From: Rhodospirillales bacterium 20-60-12
Lineage (GTDB): Bacteria > Pseudomonadota > Alphaproteobacteria > Acetobacterales > Acetobacteraceae
Reading direction: 5' to 3'
NCBI GenBank assembly: GCA_002255495.1
Contig: NCAP01000001.1
Span: forward strand, 1 to 64,000
Length of the DNA stretch: 64,000 nucleotides
Of this stretch, positions 42,728 to 52,076 are shown piece by piece. Both the position numbers and the translations under genes were made by a program. The notes under the pieces were generated by a model. It did not search any database. It was not told where the DNA came from and saw only the letters and a program-made list of their open reading frames with translations. The stretch's first letter is position 1. Every line of letters begins with the position of its first letter.

Positions 42728-42753
42728 TCACCACCGCATTGACTGATTTGCGT

Positions 42754-42767
42754 TATGTTATAACATA
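42754..42767. promoter_or_regulatory. Zur-type operator upstream of znuA
   Basis: TATGTTATAACATA is a perfect 14-bp palindrome 14 bases before the znuA ATG. It agrees with the ATGTTATAACAT core of alphaproteobacterial Zur boxes, and a Fur-family gene of the Zur type faces the operon. Confidence 0.8.
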
Positions 42768-42781
42768 TCGTTGAAAAGGGC

Positions 42782-43672
42782 ATGGAGAGTGGTGTGCTGA
42801 CATATTTCCGCGTGATCGGCTTGGCACTCGCCCTCGGTGCTCCGGTGTGCTGTGCGGCTGCCCCGGTTCATATCGTCGCGGCTGAGAATTTCTATGGCAA
42901 TGTCGCAAGCCAGATTGCCGGCGATCAGGCGCAGATCACCTCGATCCTGAACAACCCGAACGAGGACCCGCATCTTTTCGAAGTGAGCCCGCAAGGGGCG
43001 CGGCAGATCGCGCGCGCCCAGATCGTGATTTACAGCGGCATCGATTATGATCCCTGGATCGACGGCTTGCTGCGCGCGACCAAATCCAGCGTGCGCCAGA
43101 TCATCGATGTCGCAAGCCTGATCGGCCGCAAGCCCGGCGATAACCCGCATATCTGGTATGATCCGGCGACGATGGCGGCGTTTGCCCGCGCCCTAGCCGC
43201 CGATCTGACCGCCGACGACCCGGCCCATCAAGCGCTCTATCAGCAGAATCTGGCGGCATTCACGCAAAGCCTGCACCACCTCACCGCCCAGATCGGCCAA
43301 TTACGCGGCAAATATGCCGGCCTGCCGGTTGCCGCGACCGAACCCGTTTTCGGCTATATGGCAAGCGCTCTGGGCCTGGACATGCATGAAGCGGGTTTTC
43401 AATTGGCCGTGATGAATAATACCGAACCCTCGGCTGCTGAGGTTGGGCGGTTTGAGGATGATCTGCGGCTGCATAAAGTCCGGCTCTTCATTTATAACAG
43501 CCAGGCGACCGATCCTGCCGCGCAATCGATGCTGGCGATCGCCCGCAAAAGCCATATCCCGGTGATCGGGGTGACCGAAACTATGCCGGCGGGCGTGGAT
43601 TACCAAGGCTGGATGAGCAACCAACTGACGGCGCTGGATCATGCGCTCGGCGGCGATAAAACCGCGCCATGA
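42782..43672 (+). CDS. znuA: Zinc ABC transporter substrate-binding protein
   Basis: A 296-residue cluster A-I binding protein. The signal peptide runs about residues 1-27 (GLALALGAPVCCAAAP). Metal ligands are likely the histidines in NEDPHLFEV and GDNPHIWYDP plus later residues around AATEPVFGYMA. It lacks the His-rich acidic loop of many ZnuA proteins. Zinc is inferred from the Zur box and zur gene. GTG 42794 is an alternative start. znuC overlaps its end by four bases, so all three transporter genes are coupled. Confidence 0.88.
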   Translation: MESGVLTYFRVIGLALALGAPVCCAAAPVHIVAAENFYGNVASQIAGDQAQITSILNNPNEDPHLFEVSPQGARQIARAQIVIYSGIDYDPWIDGLLRATKSSVRQIIDVASLIGRKPGDNPHIWYDPATMAAFARALAADLTADDPAHQALYQQNLAAFTQSLHHLTAQIGQLRGKYAGLPVAATEPVFGYMASALGLDMHEAGFQLAVMNNTEPSAAEVGRFEDDLRLHKVRLFIYNSQATDPAAQSMLAIARKSHIPVIGVTETMPAGVDYQGWMSNQLTALDHALGGDKTAP

Positions 43673-44445
43673 TGCAGGCGGACAAGGCTGCCGCCTGCCA
43701 TGGGCTGCGGATTGAACTCGGCGGCAGGGTCGTGCTGGAGCATGTGTCCTTCGCCATTGAGCAAGGCGAATTCGTCGGTCTGCTCGGCCCGAACGGCGCG
43801 GGCAAAACCTCGCTGCTGCGGGTCATGCTCGGCCTGCTGGCACCGGCTGCCGGGCAGGTCGAGATTCTCGGCGGCAGCCCGGCTGCCCGCCGGTCCGCCA
43901 TCGGCTATGTGCCGCAAATCCGCACCAATCCGGCGGGGCTGAGCTTGAGCGCGCGCGATTTCGTCGCCGCCGCGGCGGGGGGCAGCCGGTGGGGGCTGCC
44001 GATTTTGAGCAAATCAGACAGGGCGGATGTCGAACAGGCGCTGGATCTGGTCGGCGGCGCGGCGCTGGCCGACCGGCCGCTCGGCTCGCTCTCGGGCGGC
44101 GAGCGCCAGCGCCTGTTGCTGGCCCAGGCGCTGCTCGGCCGGCCGCGCTTGCTGCTGTTGGATGAGCCTTTGGTCAATCTTGATCCGCACCGCCAGCGCG
44201 ACGTGGTGGAACTGGTCCAGAAACTCCAGCGCCAATACAAGCTCGCCGTGCTGTTCAGCGCGCATGATCTGAACCCGCTGCTGGGTGCGATGGACCGGGT
44301 GCTTTATCTGGGCGGCGGCCAGGCGGTGATCGGCAATGTGGGTGAGGTCATCAACGGCCCTGTCCTGACCAGGCTCTACGGCTCGCCGATCGAGGTGATG
44401 CATGCCGGGGCACGGATTTTTGTCGTCCCCGGGGCGCAGCCATGA
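43669..44445 (+). CDS. znuC: Zinc ABC transporter ATP-binding protein
   Basis: A 258-residue ATPase. Walker A is GLLGPNGAGKTSLLR (about residues 38-52), the signature LGSLSGGERQRLLLAQAL (about 142) and Walker B RLLLLDEPLVNLDPH (about 163). It powers metal uptake through ZnuB. ATG 43669 overlaps the znuA stop and its own stop overlaps znuB (ATGA). Confidence 0.93.
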   Translation: MMQADKAAACHGLRIELGGRVVLEHVSFAIEQGEFVGLLGPNGAGKTSLLRVMLGLLAPAAGQVEILGGSPAARRSAIGYVPQIRTNPAGLSLSARDFVAAAAGGSRWGLPILSKSDRADVEQALDLVGGAALADRPLGSLSGGERQRLLLAQALLGRPRLLLLDEPLVNLDPHRQRDVVELVQKLQRQYKLAVLFSAHDLNPLLGAMDRVLYLGGGQAVIGNVGEVINGPVLTRLYGSPIEVMHAGARIFVVPGAQP

Positions 44446-45260
44446 GCATGTTCCAATATGATTTCATGGATAACGCCTTCGCCGCCGCGAGCATTGTCGC
44501 ACTCGTCGCCGGGCTGGTCGGATATTTTCTGGTCCTGCGCGCGCAGACTTTTGCCGGCCATGCGCTGGCCCATGTCGGTTTCACCGGCGCGACCGGGGCG
44601 GTGCTGATCGGCGTCTCGCCGCTTTGGGGCCTGGTCAGCGTCACCATCGCGGGTGGGATTTTGATGGGATTTCTCGGCGAGAAACTCGCCCACCGCGATG
44701 TCGCGATCGGCATCGTGCTCTCGATGTCGCTCGGGCTTGGTTTGTTGTTCCTGCATTTTTTCACCGCCTATGCGACGCAGGTGACCGCTTTGCTGTTCGG
44801 CAATGTGTTGGGGGTGGATTTGCCGACCTTGCGGGCGCTGGCTGTGCTCGGTCTGGTCAGTATGGCCGGGCTCGCGGTCATCTCGCGCCCTCTGCTATTC
44901 GCCAGCCTGCAGCCCGAACTGGCCGAGGCGAAGGGGCTGCGCCTGCGGCTGCTTTCGGTCCTGTTTCTCGCCATCGTGGGATTGGCGACCGCCGAATGCG
45001 CACAGATTGTCGGGGTATTGCTGGTTTTTACGCTGATGGTCGGGCCAGCCGCGGCGGCGCAGAAAATCACCAGCCGCTTGTTTGCCGGCCTCACATTGGC
45101 GGTGCTCTTCGCGCTGATCGAGGCCTGGCTGGGGCTGACCCTGGCATTCTACAGCAATTGGCCGAGCAGTTTCTGGATTACCGCCTTGAGCAGCCTGATT
45201 TACGTGCTCTGCCTGCTTGCCGCTTCAGGGCGCACGCGCCAGCACGCAGTCGGCGCATAA
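44442..45260 (+). CDS. znuB: Zinc ABC transporter permease
   Basis: A 272-residue ABC-3 family permease with seven to nine helices. It starts MSMFQYDFMDNAFAAASIVALVAGLVG and has the conserved FAGHALAHVGFTGA and AQIVGVLLVFTLMVGPAAAA segments. The last 36 bases overlap the 3' end of the zur gene on the opposite strand, so the two transcripts are antisense at their ends. Confidence 0.93.
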   Translation: MSMFQYDFMDNAFAAASIVALVAGLVGYFLVLRAQTFAGHALAHVGFTGATGAVLIGVSPLWGLVSVTIAGGILMGFLGEKLAHRDVAIGIVLSMSLGLGLLFLHFFTAYATQVTALLFGNVLGVDLPTLRALAVLGLVSMAGLAVISRPLLFASLQPELAEAKGLRLRLLSVLFLAIVGLATAECAQIVGVLLVFTLMVGPAAAAQKITSRLFAGLTLAVLFALIEAWLGLTLAFYSNWPSSFWITALSSLIYVLCLLAASGRTRQHAVGA

Positions 45261-45692
45261 TCCCTCGACCTCGACGGTCGAGAATTCAGCGCGGAAATGA
45301 TGCGCCTCGGCGGCGCGGCGGACGACGTCCGAAATCGTATGGTCGTCCATTTCAGTCACAGCCTTGCATCGCAGGCAGATCAAAAATTGCACCGGGTGCA
45401 TATGCATCCCCGATTCGGCGCAGGCGATAAAGGCGTTCAGCCGCTCGATCCGGTGGATCAGATGCTGTTCAAGCAGAAACTCAAGCGCACGATAGACGGT
45501 CGGCGGGGCTGCTTTGGCGCGGGTTTGCTGGAGTTGTTCGAGTAATTGATACGCCGTGACCGGCCGGTCCACCTGCAGGATCAAGGCCAGAATGTCGCGC
45601 CTCAGGTCGGTGAAGCGCAATTGCCGCGCGGCACAGTCCGACGCGGCGGCCGCCAACCGCTCATCCAGCCAAGCCTGCGTCCGTTTATGCAT
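45225..45692 (-). CDS. zur: Fur family regulator, probable Zur
   Basis: A 155-residue regulator. The N-terminal winged helix includes RLTDLRR-like LRFTDLRRDILALILQVDRPVTAYQLLEQ in outline, then PPTVYRALEFLLEQHLIHR. The metal site has HMHPVQFLICLRCKAV and the C-terminal CADC, the structural-zinc cysteine pairs. Zur represses zinc uptake when zinc is plentiful. The convergent overlap with znuB and the Zur-type box upstream of znuA point to zinc, but a Fur or Mur role is not strictly excluded. Confidence 0.87.
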   Translation of the reverse strand: MHKRTQAWLDERLAAAASDCAARQLRFTDLRRDILALILQVDRPVTAYQLLEQLQQTRAKAAPPTVYRALEFLLEQHLIHRIERLNAFIACAESGMHMHPVQFLICLRCKAVTEMDDHTISDVVRRAAEAHHFRAEFSTVEVEGLCADCVLARAP

Positions 45693-45795
45693 CGTCGAAT
45701 CCCGTCTGACTGCTTATCCTGTCAGCACCCATCTGGACATGCGGGGACCCGCAAGGCAAATGGGGGGTCTCATTTCACAAGGACTACCCTGCTCG

Positions 45796-46053
45796 ATGAC
45801 CCCTTTAGAAATTGACCGCGTGCAATCTTATCTGCGCCGCCTGTTCGGCACCGAAGAGATCCGCGTCATTGCCCCGGCCAAGGCCGGATTATCGGTTGAA
45901 CTGGCGGTGGCTGGCGAAATCGTCGGCACCATCCATAAGGATGTGGATGACGGCGAAACCTCGTTTGCCTTGACCATGATGATCCTGGAAGACGATTTGC
46001 CCAAGGGGCCACGCCCGGCGCTGGCACCAACCTCGGGCAAACGCCGGCCATAG
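45796..46053 (+). CDS. DUF3126 family protein
   Basis: An 85-residue small cytoplasmic protein: IDRVQSYLRRLFGTEEIRVI, then DGETSFALTMMILEDDL, ending in a short basic tail. DUF3126 is found in Alphaproteobacteria, with unknown function. ATG 45796 is the conserved start; a longer frame overlaps zur. It lies 78 bases upstream of grpE. Confidence 0.88.
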   Translation: MTPLEIDRVQSYLRRLFGTEEIRVIAPAKAGLSVELAVAGEIVGTIHKDVDDGETSFALTMMILEDDLPKGPRPALAPTSGKRRP

Positions 46054-46131
46054 ATTTTTTTATCACGATTGCAGACCGGATCCGCCTTGAATGCGCTTGC
46101 GATCCGGCCTGGCGCAACCTACGTGGCGAAC

Positions 46132-46749
46132 ATGACAGAGACATCAGATCATCAGCACCAGTCGAACGACGATCCCTCGGCGGCTGGTCAAAATCAAGCG
46201 CCGCACAGCCCTGAACAGGTGATGCAGGCGGCCGTCGCCCACATCGCCGATCTTGAGGCCGAGCGCGACGAGATGAAAAATAAATGGATGCGCGCGGAAG
46301 CCGAAATGGCCAATTTGCGCACCCGCACCAAGCGTGAGGTGGAAGAAGCCCGGCTTTATGCGGTGCAGAAATTCGCCCGCGACGTGGCTGAAGCGGCCGA
46401 GAATCTGCGCCGTGGCTTGACCAGCCTGCCCAAACCGGCGGCTGACGAGCCCGAAATGGTGACCAAATTGCGCGAAGGTTTTGAGGGCGTGGAACGCGCG
46501 TTCATGGGCCTGCTGGAGCGCAACGGCATCACCCGGACCGACCCGACCGGTGCCGCCTTCGATGCCAATTTACATCAGGCGATGGCCGAACAGGAAACCG
46601 CCGAATATCCGCCCGGCACCATCGTGCAGGCCTGGACCAATACCTGGACGCTGAACGGCCGCCTGCTGAAGCCGGCCATGGTCGTCGTCAGCAAAAGCCC
46701 TTCCAGCGATGCCGCCTCACAAAATAGCGGCGTGAACACGACCGCTTGA
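46132..46749 (+). CDS. grpE: Nucleotide exchange factor GrpE
   Basis: A 205-residue co-chaperone that releases ADP from DnaK. A long coiled coil (about residues 35-90; ADLEAERDEMKNKWMRAEAEM) is followed by the beta-domain with the family signature near DANLHQAMAEQETAEYPPGT and IVQAWTNTWTLNGRLLKPAMV. Start ATG 46132. It lies 137 bases upstream of dnaK; hrcA, often its neighbour, is absent. Confidence 0.93.
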   Translation: MTETSDHQHQSNDDPSAAGQNQAPHSPEQVMQAAVAHIADLEAERDEMKNKWMRAEAEMANLRTRTKREVEEARLYAVQKFARDVAEAAENLRRGLTSLPKPAADEPEMVTKLREGFEGVERAFMGLLERNGITRTDPTGAAFDANLHQAMAEQETAEYPPGTIVQAWTNTWTLNGRLLKPAMVVVSKSPSSDAASQNSGVNTTA

Positions 46750-46886
46750 GGCAAAGCGGAAAATATTTTGTGCGTAACACCTGCGGGCCTTGTGCCCAAG
46801 GGTGAGGTTGAATACCTAAATATCATCTCAAAAGGGACGCCTCCGGTGCTTCGGGCCGGTCGTATCCGCTGAACAGGAGCTATATC

Positions 46887-48800
46887 ATGAGTAAAGTAAT
46901 CGGAATCGATTTGGGCACCACCAATTCATGCGTCGCGATCATGGAGGGCAAGGATGTCCGCGTGATCGAGAATGCCGAAGGTGCCCGTACCACCCCCAGC
47001 ATGGTCGCCATCAGCGACAGCGGTGAACGCCTCGTCGGCCAGTCCGCGAAACGTCAGGCCGTGACCAACCCGACCAATACGCTTTACGCGGTCAAGCGCC
47101 TGATCGGCCGCCGCTTCGATGACCCGATGGTCGGCAAGGACAAGGGCCTGGTGCCGTTTCCCATCGTCAAGGCAGATAACGGCGATGCCTGGGTGGAAGC
47201 CCGTGGCGAGCGCTACGCACCGAGCCAGGTCAGCTCTTTCATCCTGACCAAAATGAAGGAAACCGCCGAAGCCTATCTCGGCGAAACCGTGACCCAGGCG
47301 GTGATTACCGTGCCGGCCTATTTCAATGACGCCCAGCGCCAGGCGACCAAGGATGCCGGCCGCATCGCCGGTCTGGATGTGCTGCGCATCATCAATGAAC
47401 CGACAGCGGCGGCGCTGGCTTACGGCATGGATAAAAAACATGCCGGCACTATCGCCGTTTACGATCTTGGCGGCGGCACGTTCGACGTCTCGGTGCTCGA
47501 GCTGGGCGATGGCGTGTTCGAAGTGAAATCCACCAATGGCGATACCTTCCTCGGCGGTGAAGATTTCGACGCCCGCGTGATCGATTATCTGGCCGATGAA
47601 TTCAAGCGCGAACAGGGTATTGATCTGCGCCGCGACAAGCTGGCTTTGCAACGCCTGAAGGAAGCCGCGGAAAAGGCAAAAATCGAGCTTTCCTCCTCCA
47701 AGGAAACCGAAATCAACCTGCCCTTTATCACCGCGGACGCGACCGGACCAAAACATCTGGTGATGAAACTCACCCGTGCTAAACTCGAAAGCCTGGTCGA
47801 TGATCTGATCGCCCGCACGCTTGAGCCCTGCAAAGCCGCATTGAAGGATGCCGGGGTGACGGCTGGTGAGATTGACGAGGTCATTCTCGTCGGCGGTATG
47901 ACGCGGATGCCCAAGGTCATTGAGCTAGTGAAACAATTCTTTGGCAAGGAACCGGCGCGCAACGTCAATCCTGATGAAGTCGTGGCCATTGGCGCTGCAA
48001 TCCAGGGCGCCGTTCTCAAAGGCGACGTGAAGGATGTGCTGCTGCTCGATGTGACGCCGCTCTCGCTCGGCATCGAAACATTGGGTGGTGTATTCACCCG
48101 CTTGATCGACCGCAACACGACCATTCCGACCAAGAAATCGCAGGTGTTTTCGACCGCCGATGACAATCAAACCGCGGTGACCATTAAAGTGTTCCAGGGC
48201 GAACGCGAAATGGCCGCCGACAATAAATTGCTCGGCAATTTCGACCTGACCGGAATCCCCGGTGCGCCGCGCGGCGTGCCGCAGATCGAGGTGACGTTCG
48301 ATATCGATGCCAACGGCATTGTCGCGGTGCAGGCGAAAGACAAAGCCACCGGCAAGGAACAGCAGATCCGCATCCAGGCCTCGGGCGGTCTGTCGGATGC
48401 CGATATCGAGAAAATGGTGCGCGAAGCTGAAGCCAATGCCGAATCCGACAAGGCCAAGCGGGAATTCGTCGATGCCAAGAACGGTGCGGACAGCCTGATC
48501 CATCAGACTGAAAAGACCATCAAGGAAGCCGGCGATAAAATCTCCGCTCAGGACAAGGGCGAAGCCGAAGCCGCTATCAACGCTGCTCGCTCCGCGCTCG
48601 AGGGCTCGGATCTGGAGGCGTTGAAACAAGCGACCGAGCGCCTGACGCAGGTCTCCATGCGGATTGGCGAGGCGATGTATAAGGCTCAGGCCGAAGCACC
48701 GCAGGCCGAAGGCCAGCCCGGTGCGGAAGCGGCGCCAAGCGGCGAGAAAGTCGTCGATGCCGATTTCGAGGAAGTTGACGATAAGAAGAAATCCGCCTGA
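46887..48800 (+). CDS. dnaK: Chaperone DnaK (Hsp70)
   Basis: A 637-residue ATP-dependent chaperone of normal length. The ATPase domain has [35 protein letters not shown] and [17 protein letters not shown]; the linker [16 protein letters not shown] leads to the substrate-binding domain and helical lid, ending [17 protein letters not shown] 46887 follows CAGGAG. It acts with GrpE and DnaJ in protein folding and heat stress. No CIRCE element was found upstream. Confidence 0.98.
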   Translation: MSKVIGIDLGTTNSCVAIMEGKDVRVIENAEGARTTPSMVAISDSGERLVGQSAKRQAVTNPTNTLYAVKRLIGRRFDDPMVGKDKGLVPFPIVKADNGDAWVEARGERYAPSQVSSFILTKMKETAEAYLGETVTQAVITVPAYFNDAQRQATKDAGRIAGLDVLRIINEPTAAALAYGMDKKHAGTIAVYDLGGGTFDVSVLELGDGVFEVKSTNGDTFLGGEDFDARVIDYLADEFKREQGIDLRRDKLALQRLKEAAEKAKIELSSSKETEINLPFITADATGPKHLVMKLTRAKLESLVDDLIARTLEPCKAALKDAGVTAGEIDEVILVGGMTRMPKVIELVKQFFGKEPARNVNPDEVVAIGAAIQGAVLKGDVKDVLLLDVTPLSLGIETLGGVFTRLIDRNTTIPTKKSQVFSTADDNQTAVTIKVFQGEREMAADNKLLGNFDLTGIPGAPRGVPQIEVTFDIDANGIVAVQAKDKATGKEQQIRIQASGGLSDADIEKMVREAEANAESDKAKREFVDAKNGADSLIHQTEKTIKEAGDKISAQDKGEAEAAINAARSALEGSDLEALKQATERLTQVSMRIGEAMYKAQAEAPQAEGQPGAEAAPSGEKVVDADFEEVDDKKKSA

Positions 48801-48820
48801 GCATTTGCGATCACTGAATG

Positions 48821-48852
48821 GCGGGGCCGGGCATGCAAATGCCCTGCCCCGC
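48821..48852 (+). terminator. Hairpin between dnaK and dnaJ
   Basis: GCGGGGC-C-GGGCAT and ATGCCC-T-GCCCCGC (48821-48834 and 48839-48852) form a 13-bp stem with one mismatch and a GCAA loop, followed by TTT. It may attenuate transcription or protect the dnaK mRNA end so that dnaJ is made at lower levels. Confidence 0.7.
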
Positions 48853-48876
48853 TTTCATCCGTTTTAGGGCCTGAAT

Positions 48877-50013
48877 ATGGCGAAGCAAGATTATTACGCA
48901 GCACTCGGCGTACAACGCGGCGCCAGCGCCGACGAACTGAAAAAAGCCTATCGCAAGCAGGCGATGCAGTTTCACCCCGATCGTAACCCGGGCGACAAGA
49001 CCGCCGAGGCGAAGTTCAAGGAAATCAACGAAGCCTATGACGTGCTGAAGGATGATCAGAAACGTGCCGCCTATGATCGCTTCGGCCATGCCGCGTTCGA
49101 GCAGGGCGGCGGACAGGCCGGCGGCTTCGGGTTTGAAGGCGGCATCGGCGATATTTTCGAACAGATGTTCGGCGACATGATGGGCGGCCGGCGCGGCGGC
49201 GGCGGTGGCGGCGGGCAGAGAGCGGGTGCGGATATTCGCGCGGGCGTGGAAATTTCTCTCGAAGAAGCATTCGCCGGCACGAAATCGCAGGTGCGGGTGC
49301 CAACGCGTCTCGCGTGCGATGCGTGCGCGGGTACGGGTTCGACCGATAAATCAGCCTCCAACGACACCTGCACCACTTGCGGCGGCGCGGGCCGTGTACG
49401 CGCCCAGCAAGGCTTCTTTCTGGTCGAGCGCACCTGCCCGACCTGCGGCGGCTCGGGGCGCACTGTGCGCAATCCCTGCCGGGTTTGCGGCGGTACCGGC
49501 ACGGTGCCGCGCGAGCGCACCCTGGCAGTACAAATTCCCGCCGGCGTCGAGGATGGCACGCGCATCAGGCTCGCCGGCGAAGGCGAGGCAGGTGGTAAAG
49601 GTGCTGCACCGGGCGATCTTTACGTACACGTCACGGTCAAGCCGCATAATATTTTTCAGCGCGACGGGGCGAATATATTCTGCCGGGTGCCACTGCGCAT
49701 GACTCAGGCGGCTCTGGGCGGTGAAATCGAAGTTCCCGCCATCGATGGCAGCCGGGCGAAGGTCAAAATCCCCGCCGGCACGCAAACCGGCGATCAGTTC
49801 CGGCTGCGCGGTAAAGGCTTTTCGGTGTTGCGCAGCGCGCAGCGGGGCGACATGTATATCCAGGTCGCGGTTGAGACGCCGCAAAATCTGACCCGCAAGC
49901 AACGCGAGCTGCTCGAATCATTCGAGACCGAGGGCGAGTCGCACGCTACGGGAAGCCCGGAACATGAAGGTTTTTTCGCCAAAGTGCGTGACTTTTTCGA
50001 AGGGCGCTCCTAA
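48877..50013 (+). CDS. dnaJ: Chaperone DnaJ (Hsp40)
   Basis: A 378-residue co-chaperone. The J domain (residues 1-70) contains the HPD triad in [10 protein letters not shown] Gly/Phe-rich region (about 75-115) is followed by the zinc-binding domain with four CxxCxGxG-type motifs ([32 protein letters not shown]) and the C-terminal client-binding domain. It stimulates DnaK ATPase. It is co-directional with dnaK after a 76-base spacer with a hairpin. Confidence 0.97.
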   Translation: MAKQDYYAALGVQRGASADELKKAYRKQAMQFHPDRNPGDKTAEAKFKEINEAYDVLKDDQKRAAYDRFGHAAFEQGGGQAGGFGFEGGIGDIFEQMFGDMMGGRRGGGGGGGQRAGADIRAGVEISLEEAFAGTKSQVRVPTRLACDACAGTGSTDKSASNDTCTTCGGAGRVRAQQGFFLVERTCPTCGGSGRTVRNPCRVCGGTGTVPRERTLAVQIPAGVEDGTRIRLAGEGEAGGKGAAPGDLYVHVTVKPHNIFQRDGANIFCRVPLRMTQAALGGEIEVPAIDGSRAKVKIPAGTQTGDQFRLRGKGFSVLRSAQRGDMYIQVAVETPQNLTRKQRELLESFETEGESHATGSPEHEGFFAKVRDFFEGRS

Positions 50014-50028
50014 TCCGCTACGTCTCAA

Positions 50029-50054
50029 GCGGGGCCCGATCAAGGCCGCCCCGC
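50029..50054. terminator. Bidirectional terminator dnaJ/psiE-like
   Basis: GCGGGGC (50029-50035) and GCCCCGC (50048-50054) pair between the convergent dnaJ and PsiE-family genes; the right arm lies in the last codons of the latter. Confidence 0.5.
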
Positions 50055-50540
50055 ACGCACATGATCCTCGCGGTCCATGACGTAATAAACGATGCCGAGA
50101 AATAAAATCGCAATGGCGTAAGAGACAATCACCAGCGGCGATAATTTCTCGACATCGATGATGATGAATTTGCGGGCGATGGCCAATATGGAAATCAATA
50201 AAATGGTTTTCGCCTTGAAAATATGGCTCTTGTTGATCAGCGAATAATAGACGGTGTGATTGAATTCCAGCGCGATGATGATGGTGATGATGTTGCCGAA
50301 AATCGTCAGGAACAAACTCTGATCATTCTGCACCAGCGTGCCGGCCAGCGCCAATTCGATCACGTCGGCGACCAGATTATACAAAGCAACGATGATCGCG
50401 AGCACGATGAACACGCCGATGATGATGCCGACCGCCTGCTCGAATAATCCGTAGAGCCGTACACCCCTGACGCGTGTCAGGCGGAGGAAATTAGGCTCAT
50501 GCGATGATTCAGGTTTGGCCGTCTCGTCCGATTTGTCCAT
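50040..50540 (-). CDS. PsiE family membrane protein
   Basis: A 166-residue protein with four transmembrane helices, beginning with a hydrophilic 30-residue tail. EQAVGIIIGVFIVLAIIVAL, ALEFNHTVYYSL and FKAKTILLISILAIARKFIII match the phosphate-starvation-inducible E (PsiE) family. Function is unknown. It stands alone, convergent with dnaJ and divergent from a lipoprotein gene. Confidence 0.85.
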   Translation of the reverse strand: MDKSDETAKPESSHEPNFLRLTRVRGVRLYGLFEQAVGIIIGVFIVLAIIVALYNLVADVIELALAGTLVQNDQSLFLTIFGNIITIIIALEFNHTVYYSLINKSHIFKAKTILLISILAIARKFIIIDVEKLSPLVIVSYAIAILFLGIVYYVMDREDHVRAGRP

Positions 50541-50665
50541 GATCCACTCCCGCCCTGTTCTCGCAGATTTAACCTTCTATAGTGACAAAATGTAAGACCC
50601 TGTTGATTATCAGATGAAAAAGCCGAAACTCTGCAATTCCATCCGAACTGTTATATGGGTCCATA

Positions 50666-51223
50666 ATGAGGCATGTAAAATCTTTCAGCGTTCTAACCTT
50701 AGGGCTTGGCCTGGCAGCCTGCACGGTGGCACCGCCCAGCGGTCCGAGCATCGTGGCGATGCCCGGCAGAGGCAAATCACTGAGCGCCTTTCAACAGGAT
50801 GATTATACCTGCCGCAATTATGCCAATGACCGCGTGGGCGGCCAGGCGCCCGCGCAAGCCGCGAGCAACGCTGCTGTGGGCAGTGCTGTGGTCGGCACGG
50901 CGCTGGGTGCTGCAGCCGGCGCCTTGATCGGTTCGGCCAGCGGGGCTGCCGGTGGTGGCGCTGCAGTCGGTGCTGGGCTAGGTCTGCTTTTGGGCAGTTC
51001 GGCCGGCGCGGATAACGCCCAATATTCTGCAGACTCGCTTCAACGGAGCTATGACATCGCCTATGCCCAATGCATGGAGGCCAACGGCGAACGAATCGCG
51101 CGACCGCAAGCAGCACCCGCTTACGGATACGGCTACGGGCCTTATGGCGACGCGCCTCCCCCCGTCTATTACGCCCCACCACCCGGCTATTATCCTTACG
51201 GCGCTTACCCAGCCCCTTACTGA
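50666..51223 (+). CDS. Glycine-zipper lipoprotein (YMGG-like)
   Basis: A 185-residue lipoprotein. The lipobox is LGLAAC with the modified cysteine at C19. Residues about 70-115 are an alternating Gly/Ala glycine-zipper helix (VGTALGAAAGALIGSASGAA). The C-terminal 40 residues are Tyr/Pro/Gly-rich repeats (YGYGYGPYGDAPPP). Such proteins reside in the outer membrane or periplasm, with unknown roles. The TonB-family gene starts inside its 3' end. Confidence 0.82.
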   Translation: MRHVKSFSVLTLGLGLAACTVAPPSGPSIVAMPGRGKSLSAFQQDDYTCRNYANDRVGGQAPAQAASNAAVGSAVVGTALGAAAGALIGSASGAAGGGAAVGAGLGLLLGSSAGADNAQYSADSLQRSYDIAYAQCMEANGERIARPQAAPAYGYGYGPYGDAPPPVYYAPPPGYYPYGAYPAPY

Positions 51224-52076
51224 TCCGCCGCCGCTCGACAGCGCCGCCATAGACTTCCGCCTGCCGCCGCCCGCCGCGCGCGGCAGGCGACCTGGGGCAC
51301 TCATTATCTCGCTGCTGATGCATGCCGGCCTCTTTGCCTTGCTGATTTTCGCCTACCGACATCACCATGACATGACGATGTCCTCGGCCCCTGGCATCGC
51401 CGTCGTGTTCCAGGGCGGCGAGGCGAAAACCCAGGCGCCGAAAGCAACGCGCCATGGCCAGCCCGAACTGGCGCAAAACCCCGTGCCCGCTACGCCGCCC
51501 GCACCGCCTGAGGCCTCCGCGCCGCAAGTGCGTTTGCAATCGCCAGAGCCGGAAACCGAACCCTTGCCGGCCCCGTTGCAACCGCCGCCACCACCGACCA
51601 AGCAAGCCATCGCCAAAGCGGTGAAAGTGCCGCCGCATAAAACGGCGCCGTATATGCGGATGGACCATTTTTCCTATAACAGCGCCCGGCCCGCGCCGCC
51701 GCTCAACCCTGGCCATCCGGGGATGAATTTACAGCTCAGCCAGTCCGATCTTGACCAGAACGGGCCGGAGATCACTTTCCACGGACATGTCGGGGCGGAT
51801 TGGGAACGCGAGTTCACCGACTGGGTGAACGCCCATAAATATTATCCGCAAGCCGCCGCCGATCAAGGCCAGAGCGGCAGCGTGGAGGTCCATCTCGTGG
51901 TCACCCGCGATGGGCATGTAAAAGTGCTGCAACTTGAGAGCAGTTCGGGCAAACCCTTGCTCGACATGGCCTGGTTCGGCCTGTTCCGCGACGCCGATTT
52001 GCCGCCCTTTCCGCCCAATACCAAGGCCCAGGACGTCACGATCGATGCCAGGATGCATTTCATCCTGATCAGGTGA
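51144..52076 (+). CDS. TonB family protein
   Basis: 310 residues from ATG 51144: one N-terminal transmembrane helix (LIISLLMHAGLFALLIFAY, about residues 53-71), a Pro-rich periplasmic linker (about 110-190) and a C-terminal TonB-like domain with WEREFTDWVNAHKYYP, GSVEVHLVVTRDGHVKVLQL and AWFGLFRDADLPPFP. It should couple inner-membrane energy to outer-membrane receptors, although ExbB/ExbD are not adjacent. The start overlaps the lipoprotein gene by 80 bases because the frame has no later ATG, GTG or TTG before the helix. The 3' end overlaps nuoN by eight bases. Confidence 0.82.
   Translation: MATRLPPSITPHHPAIILTALTQPLTDPPPLDSAAIDFRLPPPAARGRRPGALIISLLMHAGLFALLIFAYRHHHDMTMSSAPGIAVVFQGGEAKTQAPKATRHGQPELAQNPVPATPPAPPEASAPQVRLQSPEPETEPLPAPLQPPPPPTKQAIAKAVKVPPHKTAPYMRMDHFSYNSARPAPPLNPGHPGMNLQLSQSDLDQNGPEITFHGHVGADWEREFTDWVNAHKYYPQAAADQGQSGSVEVHLVVTRDGHVKVLQLESSSGKPLLDMAWFGLFRDADLPPFPPNTKAQDVTIDARMHFILIR

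Noticed and set aside
46750-46886. CIRCE element or sigma-32 promoter before dnaK
   Set aside because: No TTAGCACTC-N9-GAGTGCTAA was found. CTTGTG followed by CCTAAAT has a 20-base spacer, which is not convincing for sigma-32.
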